NCBI RefSeq assembly: GCF_040412425.1
Contig: NC_089783.1
Coordinates: 34,639,125-34,703,124, forward strand
Direction of reading: 5' to 3'
Length of the DNA stretch: 64,000 bases
DNA from: Macrobrachium rosenbergii
Taxonomy: Eukaryota; Arthropoda; Malacostraca; Decapoda; Palaemonidae
Part shown: one piece after another, positions 45,156 to 57,322 of the stretch
How the letters are laid out: each line of letters opens with the position of its first letter
Numbering within the stretch: the stretch's first letter is position 1
Notes under the pieces: model-generated
What the model saw: only the letters and a program-made list of their open reading frames with translations
Told to the model about the DNA's origin: nothing
The model's database searches: none
Translations under genes and position numbers: made by a program

Positions 45156-46268
45156 CTGGAAAAAAGGAAAACTATGAAAAAATTATCAGAGTAGGCTAAC
45201 ATCTTACTGTGATCACTACTGCCACACATCAAATTATTATCAATTCATAGAGCAATTACTGGAACACTTGAAACAAGTAAGCATACAGTATATGACCACT
45301 GAGAAAATGTAAATTTCAATGAAACAAATGAATTTTTTTTTTTACAAATCCATCAATCATTTATGCCCACACTTGTTGGCATCAAGCATAGACACTGCTC
45401 TCATTTGTATAACAAACAAAGCATCAGCAGTGAAAGAGCAAAATAGTCATCAAATAACACACATAACTAACCTTTTCTCAATGTGTCCTTCATTCCAAGG
45501 TTGAACATCTGATGACATATAGACAAGGTAAAGAGAACACACCACTAAGTAAACCATAGAAACCAGCTGGAAGACTTCCCGCCACTGTCCCAAAGTTTGC
45601 TGTTGAGTTAAGAAAATATTTAAAACCAAATCTGGAACCTAGGAACAACTGGTTCATAATGCAAGGCCATTCTAATTATCTGTTATATCAGTACTATACT
45701 GTAATAAGAATGCAATAGAATATAAAGTTTAGGGCAAAGGCCAAGTGCTGGGACCTATGAGGTCATTCAGTGCTAATTTGGAAATTGACATTAAAGAGGT
45801 TTGAAAGGTGTAACAGGAGGAAAAGCTCACAGTTGAACTATGAAATAATTGTTAGGAAAGGATGGAAAGTAAGATGGAAGAAAGAGAATACTGTAAGAAC
45901 AGAGGTTCAGTAAAAGGAATGAAAAGGGTTGCAACTTGGGGCTGAAGGGATATTGCAAAGAACCTAAAGTAATGCCTACAGTGCACCACATGAGGTGCAC
46001 TGATGGCACTACCTCCCTACGGAGAGTACTATAGTAAAGCACTTATGTCTGCTTAAACATATTTTTTGTAAACTAATCAAGTTAACACTACTGAAGAGAA
46101 TTTTATGACTGCTGACTTACCTGGTTATTAATAATTGCTCCAGTAACAACAGGAGCCAAAAAACCAGGAATTGTTGCAAGAGTATTCGATATTCCTGTCA
46201 GTGTTCCAGCAAAATTTGGAGCCAGTTCCTGAAAGCCAATTCATGAGCGCATATTTTAGTCATTTATC

Positions 46269-46345
<77 letters not shown>

Positions 46346-47140
46346 GTACAGTCATACCGCAAACTTACGCGAGGTTAGGTTCCAGAACGCCTCACACAAG
46401 GCAAATTTTCACATAAGTTTGGCACAGTCTCTAAAAATGCTAATAAATGCTTATTTCTAAAGTTTATACACTAAATAAGAGCCTAATCATACTACCAAAT
46501 TATTAAGCTAACTTTTAAATGAAATTAAAGTTAGTGTAATTTTATTTAAAAGTTAGCTGAATACATTTATCCTTAAAAAAAAGAAGTAAATGGTTGACAT
46601 AAAAATAGAGAGCTGGAAAAGAATTTCTCTCTTTCTCCCCTTCTAACCAATCTATTTTTAGAAGTTTCTCAACCTCTTTTTAATAACTTCTTTATTCTAT
46701 ATCTCTTTCTCTTTGTTCTGAAATGCTTTTTCAAGAACAGTGTTTTTTATTTGGACTAATGCAACTCTTAGTTATTATGTACCTATGTTTTAGAACGTAT
46801 TTGCCACACTAGCGCATTTACAGTCCGTAGACGGCACAGGCAAAATTAGGTCAATTTAAACTATCTACCGTACAGGCAACGATGTACAAGAGAGAGAGAG
46901 AGAGAGAGAGGTTGTCCTTACTTAATAGGGTGAAATTATTTAACAACTATTACAGAGATAGAGAGAATAACACGAGAGAGACAGAGACAGAGAGAGACTT
47001 GTCCTTACTTGAAATATCATGTTAAATAATTTATGAATTTTTACGGAGACAGGGAAAATAGCATGAGAGAGAGAGTGAGAGAAGTTATTCTTACGTTAGA
47101 TAACAAAAGATGGAAATTCATGGTTTATGAAGGAAAAAGG

Positions 47141-47230
<90 letters not shown>

Positions 47231-47380
47231 TTTGACACGCTGTGGGCAACGACTGACATATTTGACAGCTTTGCCCTCGCCCCTCTCTTCAAAGGTTTCA
47301 CAAAAGATTGGGAAATTATATTTGTTTGTTTAAAATATCACATAATTTACTATAGAAATGTATAAATTTTGTAATTACAG

Positions 47381-47463
<83 letters not shown>

Positions 47464-50400
47464 TCAGGAGATGAACCCTATTCATACGGGAGAACCCCAC
47501 AGGAGCCAATTCCAGCTTCCAAATAATATGGTGCTCATTAAAAAGAAGCAACAGGAGGTAAAGGGAAATACAGAGAGAAGAGATCACTTGTTGAAAAAGA
47601 AAAAATAAATTAATAAATGGTAAATAGACATAAAAATGTGAATCAATTATTAAAATACAAGAATTGTATGAGGAATGCTCATCAGCATTTATATTTCCAA
47701 AGAATTTATGTGCCTAAATCAGGGGAACAGTCTTTCATACATATAAATAAGAAATAAAATGACTGATATTCCCTACCTGGAATGCACAATGGAATCCACA
47801 GAAAGTCGCCCCAGATGCTCCTACAGCAACACAAATTAGGGCAACAGCAAGTCGACCATTACATCCCGCCCAAGGCACAAGCAACACAGACACCATAGGA
47901 ATATAATTACCTGCCAAATAAACATTTCTGCAATGCACTTACACTGTACTGTACTACTGTCCATTCAACACACAACAGTGAATTCTGTACTGAAAACGAC
48001 TCTCTTAATATATAGTAGATAAATTATAAAATTTAGGCCAAAGGACAAGCCCGGGACCTATGAGGTCATTCAGTGCTGAAACTGAAATTGACAGTAAAAA
48101 GGTTTGAAAGGTGTAACAGGAGGGAAACCTCGCAGTTGCACTATGAATCAATTCTTAGGAGAGGGTGGAAAGTAAGATGCAAGAAAAAGAATATGAACAG
48201 AGGTACAGTAATAGGAAAACATACACACCATAGTGAATTCTGTACTGAAAACAATCCCCTTAATGTACAGTATAGGAAATACCTTTGTTCACACTTTTAA
48301 TACTGACTCCATTAATACTGCTACACATTCAGAAGTAGAAGGTGACTCAAGGCCAATAACCCGCTTCTTAAATTACATCAAACTATGATTCATCAACAGT
48401 TTTTTGGTTACATATTGCAAGTGATGTCCTGTGTTTCTGTAAGCGCAGGAATACCATACTAGAGCACCAAGAAAAACAACCAGTTTACAGGTACACAAGT
48501 ACACTGGAAAAAATAACCATATCAATCTACCATGATGTAAAGAAAATTTGCATTTACTGGCCCTGGTATCTGCTTCCTTGGTGCTTGCTTTCAGAAATAT
48601 AAAACAAACACAATATTCCCCTTACTTCTCACAACCTTCTGTGTAACATCCAATTACTTTCATCCATATTTAGTGAAAATATTTTCCTTTTAAATAGTGC
48701 TTGTGGCTAAATATTTTTATGAACAGGAACTGCTGTAATTATAGAATTTTTATGAGCATGTAAGAAACTCTTCATAATAAATACCATCCTCAACTGAGAA
48801 TAACAAGTATTAATGTAACCACTTATTTTGTGTAAATAGCTAAGGTACTGGATGTAAATCCCTCACAGTAATTTCGTAAAAAGTATTCAATATTTCCATT
48901 CTCTATGATTGTAGTTTTATTTATTAAGCCAGAGCTTACCTGAATATGTAACATTAATTTTAGTCCATTTTAACAACAAAATGAAAGTTGCAGGTAACAA
49001 CTAGCTTCTTTAAATATTGGTAGAACTCATGATAGTACAACTAATTACTAATTTACCTATAGCCATAGCTAGCTGACGAATTTGCCTGGTTGTCAAAACG
49101 CGCTTCTCAAGCAGGTGGTCCATTAAAGAGGAGTAAAATAAACTAAAAAGCCACATTAGTAGATACGGCATTGCAGATACTACACCATTCTGTGAAAAGA
49201 GAGAACTAAAGTAAGTATTCCAGCATTACCGTTGACAGACATTATTTTTGTTAAATGTGACAAAAAACATTTTTCCTAAAATATACCCATTACCTTGCCA
49301 AAAATTAGCCACTGCATCCCAAATAATCATCCCCGATACTTCACTCCCTATTGAAATCAAGAAAATGGGTCTCACCAAAACTGTCATAATTAATGCTATC
49401 TGAGTATGAACTGCAAGAAACAGTGGGGATATAATAGGAGCTTGCATTGTAAGTACAGACACCACCCTACTTACGAATGAGTTATATTCCGGACGGCTGT
49501 TTGTATGTTGGATTGTTTGCAAGTGGTTACTGCATTCTTCATGCCTATTCAAGTACAGTATGATATACGAGTAAAATCAATACAGTATTGTACATTTTTG
49601 CATCCTAAAACACAATACACTTTACATACATTACTGTATCTACAGAATAGGCGCGCAAAACAAAATTTGACTTACGAGTGGCAAAGGGGAGCACTCTGAA
49701 CCCAATTTTAATTTTTGAACCCACTTGTTTGTATCTCTGAATAAGTAGGGTGGTGTCTGTACTGTAATGGGGTTGTATGAAAGAAATAACTTACCGTAGT
49801 TTAAAAGAATTTTACTTCTTTATTGTAAATACAGTACATTACAATATTTATAACTAACCAGAATTTCAATTTAGAAAGGCAAGATCAAGCTGTTAGTGAA
49901 AAGGGCCTTGGGACTGATTTTAGACATCAAATCCTTTGCTTTTCAACAACATACAAGGAGCCGAATGCTTAGATATGCACTACATATTAAAAACCAACTT
50001 ACAAATAATTCAAGATACGAACGGCCATCTAGAACGTAACTCGTTCATAAGTTGGGTAGTGACCACACTCTGAAATGGAATTTCTACCTCTGCATCAAAC
50101 CAGTTGGGATGTGTCACAGGATGAAAACCCCAAACTGCAGTAGGGTACTCCCAGGAGCGACAAATATAACAGAATACAGTACCTAACCATTGGGAATGAT
50201 GCAGAGACAAATATCTCCAGAGAATCTATTTAATAGAGAAATCCATGATGGGTATATGAAACTATGGTTAATCCTGTAAGATTCCAGGGGGTTCCAAAAC
50301 TCTTCTGTGCTGAATACTGGTGTTATACTGAAATATGTTTGTAAATGGAAAACAAAAATATTCTAAGTCAAAATGATCAATTGAAGTTACCAAAAAAATT

Positions 50401-53400
50401 TCTACAGAAGACATAACTTGAAGTTATTCGTCTCAAAGCTGACATTTGTATGGCTCCAAATGACATCATCAAAATCATGAAAGGGTTGAGATGATGAAGA
50501 TAATGTCTACAAAACTTGGAACATCTCTGGAAGCAAAGGCCACCTGGCCCTGTTGCTACTACAGGACCCAATGAGGGACAGTCTAACCACCTGGGTGTGG
50601 TTTAGCATCTCCATGAGCTTGTAGTGAAAACTACAAGATGAAGATTACAGTAAACTCCCCCGTATTCGAGGGGGATATGCGTAGGGTATGTGAAACAAAC
50701 CTACCAACTTCCAATTCTTACTTTATTTGTAACCCCAAATACTTTGTGAGTTACCTAGCTACCATAACATTTTATTCTCTACTTCTGAGTATGGATGAAT
50801 CTGCTAGATTAATGTCTGGATGCTGTAGACTTGATTCTGGGAACATTTTAAAACCAAAAGTGTAAGCTATTAATTCAAGTTAACCATGAATGCCTTTGAC
50901 AATTCAGGCTGTCCAAACTTTTTCCCTCTGTTAGAGACCAGCAATTATTAGAGGGACTGGTATTTTCTATGGAATAATGCTAGGAAAACAACATTTTATA
51001 TCACCTACACAATCCACAGGTTAAATTACGAATGTGATGCTTTTGCTGGAGTTTGCGGTTTCATTTGTATAGTTTTCAGCATGAGAAACATCCATATTAC
51101 AACAAAGACTCTATGTCAGATGCTGACAAAGTATTTTGATAACATCTTGATTTTCAAATACCATTAAAACTGATGAGAAGATTGTAATGACACACACATT
51201 TATCAAACTTTACTTATTCTAATTAACATATCGTGATCAAATATCACCCCACATTATAAAACATTAAGAGCATTGCCCCATACAGGTCCAACTATCAAAT
51301 CTACCTTACCTGCTTCATATCATAATGTTGAATGTTCTTAAGATACGTTGGAAGTTCAGTCAAGAGGCAATAAAAACCCCAATTGTTTCCCACATGGGTA
51401 ATTATCACAATTAGAAATGGTGTTGACGTCAATATGGAGTACCAGGGGACATCCAAACTCTGTCAAACAAAGAACAGGATAAATCACAACTGTCAGTTCT
51501 GAACAAAATACACTACCACAAACACTATGACAACAAACTTCCACATAACAGGTTTTTACATAGGAAAAACCTATTTTTGGTAGCCACTGTAAGTCCTTTA
51601 CCCACAGCAGTTTCAACCTAAATGGTAGCAGACACTTGTACCCTAAGCTCATGGGATAATCCAAGTACTACATCATATCCAGAGATATAAAGTCTTATGG
51701 AAAAATACACAGTTAGATTATATATGTTTCAGATACTGTGAAAAAGAGAGCTTGATGCTGAACATACTGTGCTAACAGTTACTGTTAAATGAAAATCGTA
51801 GAAGTGTAAAAGAGCACACAGAAAACTGAAGGTGGTGGAGTTGTTCACTTAAAAACCTACATTTAAAGACTTACACCAACTGTTACCTATAAATTAATTC
51901 TAATCATGCAAATCTTGCTTAAGAGAACAAGCAAAAAAACTTATGAAAGGAAAGTTAGCTTTTCATTTTACCCAAAAAAATTGAAATTGTTTCCTTTGAT
52001 GTAATCTTGACAAACAGTACTTCAGTATCTCATATAAATGAAAGAATTCCTAATTAACTATAACATAATCAAAGTGATGTAAAATCTGAGTCAGTGAGTC
52101 TAGTATGACATTTACCAGAAATAAATTCAAAAAAGAAAAAATACAAAATATCCTGTTCTTACTTTATTATTTCTATGATCCCCAATGCCTTGCTTAATGA
52201 ACAACTTTTCTGCTGTAGATATAGTTGGGTGTTGGTCAGGTGAATCATATACATTTTTAAACCAAAACCATCCCCAAACTATGGCAAGGCTTCCAGACAC
52301 ATAAAACACAGCGGGCCAGCCCCAAATTGACTGTGACAGCCATCCGCTAACTGATAATGTAACAACAGTTCCAAACTGGCACCCTGAAAATGAAAAAGCA
52401 AAAGATTATAACCAAGAAGTGCTTAAATATACAGTACAGTATATGAAATTTACAAACTTGACACATCTGAAAAGTCTTGAGATAATAACTGACTGTAAAA
52501 AATGTCTGTGGTCTCACCTCCACATATTCGAGCCAATGAACGGGCCCTCTCCTGAGGAGGAATCCAAAATGATACCATCACATTCATAGCTGGGAAGGTA
52601 ACACCCTGGGATGGAAATACAACAAATAATAAAAATTCAGAGCTCTGGACCTCTCAAGGATTCAGATTTCATGAAACTGCTTTTCGTAAAATATTACACA
52701 CACATTTTGTTCAAAGAATACAGCATAAGAGTAAAATTAAAGATGTAAAATGGTCTGCTATGCTACAAGGATTATTCAGTCAAAATATATGAATAACATT
52801 TTCAATAGTTCTGAAGAACTATTCAATGTTTTGCAGTTTTACTATTTCCATGACTTATTCAGAAACTGTACATACAAAGGACTTGAATTTTGGTAGGTCT
52901 GTGTGGAAACATGCCTACAAAATATCCATAAAAACTGTATTTTTCATTACATTTTTAAAGCATATCAACACATCCCCTGAAGTAAAAAGACCAGCAATTA
53001 AATTTATTAATGACCCTGGTGCAAATATAAACAAATCAGAAAATTAATGTGTACGTCTACTTCCTAAATGGTAAGAGTTCCTTTCCATTTAACCAAATTA
53101 TGAAAATCTTTGAGGCATAAACTAGATCCAATTAGACAAGTGAAATGTGTTGGAACACTGGAACCCTTTTTCCCTTAGTTCAACCTAAGTTTCTACAAAA
53201 ATTTTCAAGTCTGCAATCTATTAAGCTAAGCATTATTGCTTTGTATCTTCATTCAGGTGTCTTGCCTAGAGAAGCAGAAGTAGCTGAATGATGATACAAA
53301 CACTACCCTACATATGAATGAGTTACATTCCGAATGTAAACTGTTCGTAAGTTGGTCTTCATGACTATTTAAGTTCAGTATGATATAAAGTCAATACAGT

Positions 53401-56400
53401 ATTGTATGTTTTTTTTATCCTACAACACAATACAGAACTGTATACTGTACATACAGTGCTGTATTTTATAGAGTACAGTACAGTACTTTATTAACTGCAA
53501 CTAAGCTGAATAGGCACAAAACAAAATCTGAACCTAAGGATGGCAAACAGGAGTGCTCTGAACAGAACTCTAATTCACAATCCCTTTTGTATGTATCTCT
53601 GAATGTTCGTAGCTTGAATATTCGTAAGTAGGGTAGTGTTTATTGATGTATTACATACATTAAATTAAATACATTTATGAATTACACATAAGCACAGTAC
53701 TGCAATATCATACCTCTGTCATTCCTTCCAAAACTCTAATGACCATAAAAGCACCAGTGGAGTGTTTAGCAGCTAATGGGGAGAGCACAGTGAGAATTCC
53801 AGTTAGGGTAACCCCAAGCCCGTACACTAATCGCCCACCGAACCTTTCTGCTAACCTTCCTCCTATGTAATTGGTCAGCATATAACCATAGAAAAAGCAA
53901 CCAAGAATCATTCCCTGAGTCTTTTCATCCCAGTCAAACTCGCCACTCTGAGGAAAAAAAAAATGAACATGACAAAGAAAGATATTATACATTACATAAG
54001 ATTTTCATGGTAGCTAACAGCCTCCATTCAAACATACACAATAATGTCCCTATTACAAAATACAAAATGACAGTTAATCACATAACATTTGAATAAATAG
54101 ATTTTAAGAAGATATGAGCACTATACCACCTCTAAGCCAGTACAGTATACAGTATTATGTGGTATGGAGTAAGACATCCAGATTTTTAGACGTCTTCTAT
54201 CTTTGTGGCTTTTTGTTATAATCTCTCTGTTGATGTTAATTTGCTTATTTATTTTCTGTGATCAGAATTTGCCTAAAAAATATGAGGGTGGAATTACAGG
54301 GGCTTCTCCAATATATTTTTATGCAAAAAAAAGCATACAATGTACTTTTCTTTATCGAAAGGTTTGTACTTACAACCAACATTTATATTTTCCTTGCATT
54401 CTTTTGTGAATATTCATAATAAAAACAAGAAATACATTAAAAATGAGAATTATGAAAACAGAGACAACTACAAAAATATAATTACCAGCATCTTTCTAAT
54501 GTCTTTTAATTAAATGCTTTTCAGCCTGTTTAACAGAGTACCAAGACCAATGAGCCCAGAGGAACATCCGCTGTGTTACCTACATGACACAAGAGTGAAC
54601 AAACCTTCATCACACATTACTGTCCATCTAACAAGTCTTTCTTCCTTGCACCTCCACTTCTCCTTACCAGTTCCATAGCTCAGAGACTTTGATCCTGGAC
54701 AATTTCTTTCCAATCATCTACTTAGCAATGATACACAGCTAATCACACTCCCCAAGGCTGATGTAGGAAGTCTTCCAACTTACCCCTCCTTTCCTTGTTT
54801 TTTCCAGAATATATTTTCTTTGGAATGCTACTGCCATCTATTTTTTCAAGAAGGCCTATCCTCGAGTCTTTTCATAACTTTATGGATATAAATGGAGTCA
54901 GAATTTGTCACTCTAAGATACAGATGAATCCCAAGGACTGTTTTCAAATAATGGCAATGACAGCTATTAAGAAGACTATTAAGCATATAAATATAACTGG
55001 GCTATGCCTCAGCCAGATAAAACAAGCAGAATAACACACAAGCAATGTAATTTTCCCTACTGAATGTTCACATTAAATCCATAAATCATATTAAGTACTG
55101 ATTGCATTCCATAAAGTTCCCCTGACTCATAGCCTTGTGTTCACAGAGGAAGAATAGGCAACATTCTCCCACAACACTAGTGCCAATGAAGAACAGAAGT
55201 TGCATGGTTAATGCAGGTACAGAATGGACCTCTTCCTCCTTCACCCAAGCTTCTTCCATTGGACAGGAGACCACAAGACACTCCACGCAGATCACAGGTG
55301 GCACGAATTTCTCAACTCTGAGAGCAAAACATTTTGAGAGAGGGTCAACAGATACAGGGGACATGGCCTAGTACACACCCATTCAGAGCCTGGACATCTA
55401 AACTGATCATTCTTTTAAGTAGGGGAATCATCAGGCACCATCATTCTTATAATAGTCAAAACAAAAGCCACAAACAAACAGATAAGGCAGTCATCAATAG
55501 TTCTACACCATTCAAGAACAAGATGTCTGATCAGCAGGGAGGCCAAAGAATAACATTTGACCAAGATAGTAGATCGGTTCCCTCACTTCCTTTCTCACCG
55601 TCCATTAGTTAACTTCACTGAAGGTATACTCCATATAATATTGGAAGGCTAAAAACTTACATTTACAGGTACTGATGCTCTTGACTCCTGTGAAGCTGGT
55701 TCAGGACAAGTATCCTCAACTTGCTGCGCTGATTCTTGACTAGAAGATTGTTTCATTACCATTGCTACAATTGCAACTGATAAATTAACCCGCATTGCAT
55801 ATACCTCGGCAAATCCCAAGAACAACAGGAACACAAGCACATGTCGTTCACCATAACCTGATAGGAACAATATCATATCACTATTACTATACGAAACTAA
55901 ACATGCTATCACTTCATTGACATTACAGGAGTTCTTTTTGTATGATCAATATTTTTACAAGGCACAACATAAGCGCTGTTTGAGAAACCAGTCTTTCAAA
56001 AAGGAGGGAAGTTACAGCACACTTTAAACCATCAAAGATAAAACCTACACAGTATATCTTAAAAACTATTTAGGAAGTCACATTTCTTAAATTGTACATC
56101 ACTGAAATGATTGTACAATAACATGACAACAGTTAATTAAGTAAACCTCTACTTACTAGTTTTGGAACTTTCTTCTGGTCCTGACAGTTCATTTTCCCTC
56201 TGTAAAATAAAATTTAGTTATAAAAAATCTGTAATTTAAACAAAGTAAAAAAGCCTTCTACGTCATGTTTATTTGAAAGAGCATATCACTCTTCTACAAA
56301 TAAACAAAAAAATATATGCAACCAGACATACAGCATACAGTACTGGCTTCCCTTAAAAGTTGCCATGAGTTGGAAAATTCTTTTTGAACATCACATGGAA

Positions 56401-57316
56401 AAGATGTTTTAACCTATAGATTTAGTCCTTGTCTCTGCTACTATGTGATGGGTGATCACTAATGGCATCACCTTCAGCTAATTTATCTTCAAACACTGTC
56501 AACTGGTCTCCTAATGCCAAGCCTTCTTGCTTCCAACTCCATACAGCCCAATAAAATGCCCAAGATGCAATACAAGCATATATGGAACTCATTGATTAAC
56601 ATGAAACATATGTTCTTGTCTCTACAGACTGGGCCAAAGTAAATGACAAATGCAGTAGCTAAAAAGCAATATGCAACTGTTTACTGAGAACAGTCAAGAC
56701 AATCTTAAACACTGCTGAAACCTATTAAAGAATTATTGCTTACTTATAATACTCTCGGATATGTTTATTTAAACATTAAAGCTGTCACTAAATACTGTAA
56801 TCAAAACTATTACTAAATACTGTAAACTAAAAATTTATGGTAATTTTCATGACCTTTCAGTTCTGGTACACCCCTCAGTTACAATGACATTGGTAGTCAG
56901 CTTTATAAAGACCAAAACCCTGGAAATCATTGCAATTAACATTAAAAATAACAATGACTCTCAACTTTGGAGCAGTGCTGAAAATAGCAGGCAAGGCTTG
57001 AGGAGATTGTTACTAAACACAGTGAATGGTTTTGCCGATTTTAAGGCCTACTTTCAGATACAAATCGGAGTCTGGCACCAGTGACAGCAGAGTACATAAA
57101 AAATCTTTGACACTACAAAGTCTTAAGTGGGCTTGACAATAAATGTACAGTACCTTACATGTAAGGGAATGGCAAAGAACATAAATTATTATAATTACAA
57201 ACCTGCTGAACACAAGTTTGTGTATTCTGCCTACAGTGCTCTGAAGTATGAACTCTGCTGTAACCAGTAGATGACAGAAGACGAGGCCACCACTGCAGTA
57301 AACTTTCACCTCTCAT
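45116..57316 (-). CDS. SLC17-family MFS transporter (sialin / phosphate-cotransporter-like), complete, 12 exons
   Basis: Joining 57316-57203, 56199-56157, 55857-55661, 53947-53714, 52605-52518, 52383-52163, 51459-51310, 49189-49057, 47910-47777, 46228-46121, 45599-45472 and 45155-45116 gives 529 codons plus TAA, within the usual 490-580 range. Family marks: TM1 YAMRVNLSVAIVAMV (Arg75), FDWDEKTQGMILGCFFYGY (TM2), RVLEGMTEGVTFPAMN (TM4-5), PWYSILTSTPF, NNWGFYCLLTELPTYLK (TM7-8), SAMPYLLMWLFS, and ELAPNFAGTLTGISNTLA followed by TIPGFLAPVV (TM11-12). SLC17 proteins are 12-TM carriers of organic anions (sialic acid, glutamate, urate, phosphate) in plasma, lysosomal or synaptic-vesicle membranes. 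The cytosolic tail ends EITEMKTV. The subfamily is not resolved: the His that follows FPAM in sialin and in vesicular glutamate carriers is Asn204 here. All introns are GT-AG. Neighbour gene 2 is a likely paralogue. Confidence 0.9.
45472..45599 (-). CDS. gene 1 exon 11: TM12
   Basis: ACTCAACAG|CAAACT acceptor, AGAAAAG|GTTAGT donor. Encodes QTLGQWREVFQLVSMVYLV, then VCSLYLVYMSSDVQPWN. If the donor were not used, the frame would stop six codons later, so a slightly different C-terminus is possible. Confidence 0.88.
45720..46020 (+). repeat. SINE-like repeat, family S copy 4 (fullest)
   Basis: Order of blocks: GGGCAAAGGCCAAGTGCTGG, GACCTATGAGGTCATTCAGTG, GTTTGAAAGGTGTAACAGGAG, CAATTGTT-like AATAATTGTTAGGAAAGGA, GGGTTGCAACTTGGGGCTGA, then AATGCCTACAGTGCACCACA and TGAGGTGCACTGATGGC. 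Located in intron 10 of gene 1. Confidence 0.8.
46121..46228 (-). CDS. gene 1 exon 10: TM11
   Basis: GGCTTTCAG|GAACTG acceptor, AACCAG|GTAAGT donor. Exactly 36 codons: ELAPNFAGTLTGISNTL, ATIPGFLAPVVTGAIINNQ. Classic SLC17 block. Confidence 0.94.
46269..46345. repeat. (AAT)n microsatellite
   Basis: About 25 units, 40 bp beyond gene 1 exon 10 in intron 9. Confidence 0.95.
46350..46480. repeat. short interspersed fragment, unclassified
   Basis: ACTTACGCGAGGTTAGGTTC then CAGAACGCCTC and TTTTCACATAAGTTTGG. The two ACTTACG / CATAAGTTT ends are loosely mirrored, suggesting a small DNA element. Confidence 0.3.
46890..47227. repeat. repeated unit with (GA)n tracts, then long (AG)n
   Basis: TTGTCCTTACTTAATAGGG and TTGTCCTTACTTGAAATAT recur ~80 bp apart, each after a GA tract. 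The main (AG)n array is 47145-47227. Confidence 0.8.
47384..47660 (-). mobile_element. LINE 3' end, family A copy 6, with (AAT)n tail
   Basis: Minus strand: an AT-rich UTR, CACCATATTATTTGGAAGCT, CTCCTGTGGGGTTCTCCCG and AGGGTTCATCTCCTG, then (AAT)n at 47384-47461. Intron 9 of gene 1, just downstream (minus strand) of exon 9. Confidence 0.7.
47777..47910 (-). CDS. gene 1 exon 9: TM9-TM10
   Basis: TATTTGGCAG|GTAATT acceptor, TTCCAG|GTAGGG donor. Encodes NYIPMVSVLLVPWAGC, LAVALICVAVGASGAT and FCGFHCAFQ. Confidence 0.92.
48020..48225 (+). repeat. SINE-like repeat, family S copy 5 (3' part missing)
   Basis: GACCTATGAGGTCATTCAGTG, GGTTTGAAAGGTGTAACAGG, GCAGTTGCACTATGAATCAA and TTAGGAGAGGGTGGAAAGTA follow the same order as the 45.7-kb copy, then the sequence diverges after AACAGAGGTACAGTAATAGG. 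Intron 8 of gene 1. Confidence 0.75.
49057..49189 (-). CDS. gene 1 exon 8: TM8
   Basis: CTTTTCACAG|AATGG acceptor, GCTATAG|GTAAAT donor. Encodes NGVVSAMPYLLMWLFSLF, then LEKRVLTTRQIRQLAMAI. Confidence 0.92.
49455..49768. mobile_element. mariner-like MITE, copy 1
   Basis: Terminal inverted repeats CAGACACCACCCTACTTA (left) and its reverse complement (right), each flanked by TA, as expected for a Tc1/mariner-type target duplication. No transposase. Intron 7 of gene 1. Confidence 0.75.
50000..50075. repeat. possible MITE end fragment
   Basis: GTAACTCGTTCATAAGTTGG followed by GTAGTG resembles the subterminal part of the neighbouring MITE. Confidence 0.3.
51310..51459 (-). CDS. gene 1 exon 7: TM7
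   Basis: TTTGTTTGACAG|AGTTTG acceptor, AAGCAG|GTAAGG donor; 50 codons. Contains VPWYSILTSTPFLIVIITH and NNWGFYCLLTELPTYLK, one of the strongest SLC17 signatures. Confidence 0.93.
51545..51700. repeat. end fragment of the 31.2-kb inverted-repeat family
   Basis: CAGGTTTTTACATAGGAAAA and CCTATTTTTGGTAGCCACTG match the outer end of the element at 31249. Only one arm is present. Intron 6 of gene 1. Confidence 0.45.
52163..52383 (-). CDS. gene 1 exon 6: TM5-TM6 and central loop start
   Basis: TTCATTTTCAG|GGTGCC acceptor, AATAAA|GTAAGA donor. Encodes CQFGTVVTLSVSGWL, GWPAVFYVSGSLAIVWGW, and the SPDQHPTIS then EKLFIKQGIG stretch, which matches the D-x-P-x-x-H-P-x-I-S-x-x-E loop of the family. Confidence 0.93.
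52518..52605 (-). CDS. gene 1 exon 5: TM4-TM5 link
   Basis: CCATCCCAG|GGTG acceptor, TGGAG|GTGAGA donor. 88 bp encoding GVTFPAMNVMVSFWIPPQER and then ARSLARICG. The P-P-x-E-R cytosolic motif is typical of the family. Confidence 0.92.
53299..53640. mobile_element. mariner-like MITE, copy 2
   Basis: Same family as 49455-49768: ends CAAACACTACCCTAC and GTAGGGTAGTGTTTA, with the shared interior CAGTATGATATA, TCAATACAGTATTGTA and GGAGTGCTCTGAAC. The terminal bases are mutated. Intron 4 of gene 1, just downstream (minus strand) of exon 4. Confidence 0.75.
53714..53947 (-). CDS. gene 1 exon 4: TM2-TM4
   Basis: TTTTTTCCTCAG|AGTGG acceptor, ACAGAG|GTATGA donor; 78 codons. Contains GEFDWDEKTQG, FFYGYMLTNYIGGRLAERFG and VIRVLEGMTE. 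Conserved TM4 residues Arg189, Glu192 and Glu196 are present. Gene 2 splits the corresponding region into two exons. Confidence 0.92.
55661..55857 (-). CDS. gene 1 exon 3: TM1 and luminal loop
   Basis: GTTCCTATCAG|GTTAT acceptor, GTAAAT|GTAAGT donor. TM1 is HVLVFLLFLGFAEVYAMRV; the loop is Ser/Gln/Glu-rich (KQSSSQESAQQVEDTCPEP). An alternative donor lies 6 bp earlier (CCT|GTAAAT) but is weaker. Confidence 0.88.
56157..56199 (-). CDS. gene 1 exon 2
   Basis: TATTTTACAG|AGGG acceptor and AAAACTA|GTAAGT donor. 43 bp, encoding RENELSGPEESSKT plus one base that forms Ser53 with exon 3. Hydrophilic N-terminal tail. The phase-1 end matches gene 2 exon 1. Confidence 0.7.
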
Positions 57317-57322
57317 GGTTCC
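57203..57322 (-). CDS. gene 1 exon 1 (coding start)
   Basis: TTTTTTCACAG|GGAACC, then ATG at 57316-57314 (A at -3, good context). It codes for MRGESLLQWWPRLLSS, then TGYSRVHTSEHC and QNTQTCVQQ (38 residues, cytosolic N-terminus); donor CAGCAG|GTTTGT. The acceptor in front implies a non-coding exon further upstream. No homology helps here, so this start is less certain than the TM exons; an internal start in exon 3 is possible. Confidence 0.6.

Noticed and set aside
49226..49445. Hydrophobic minus-strand stretch IISPLFLAVHTQIALI in intron 7 of gene 1
   Set aside because: It could look like an extra TM exon, but the nearest acceptor leads to an in-frame stop, and exons 7 and 8 already join in phase with the full family pattern.
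55086..55371. Overlapping 92- and 78-codon frames on both strands in intron 3 of gene 1
   Set aside because: No splice or family support; exons 3 and 4 join directly in phase.
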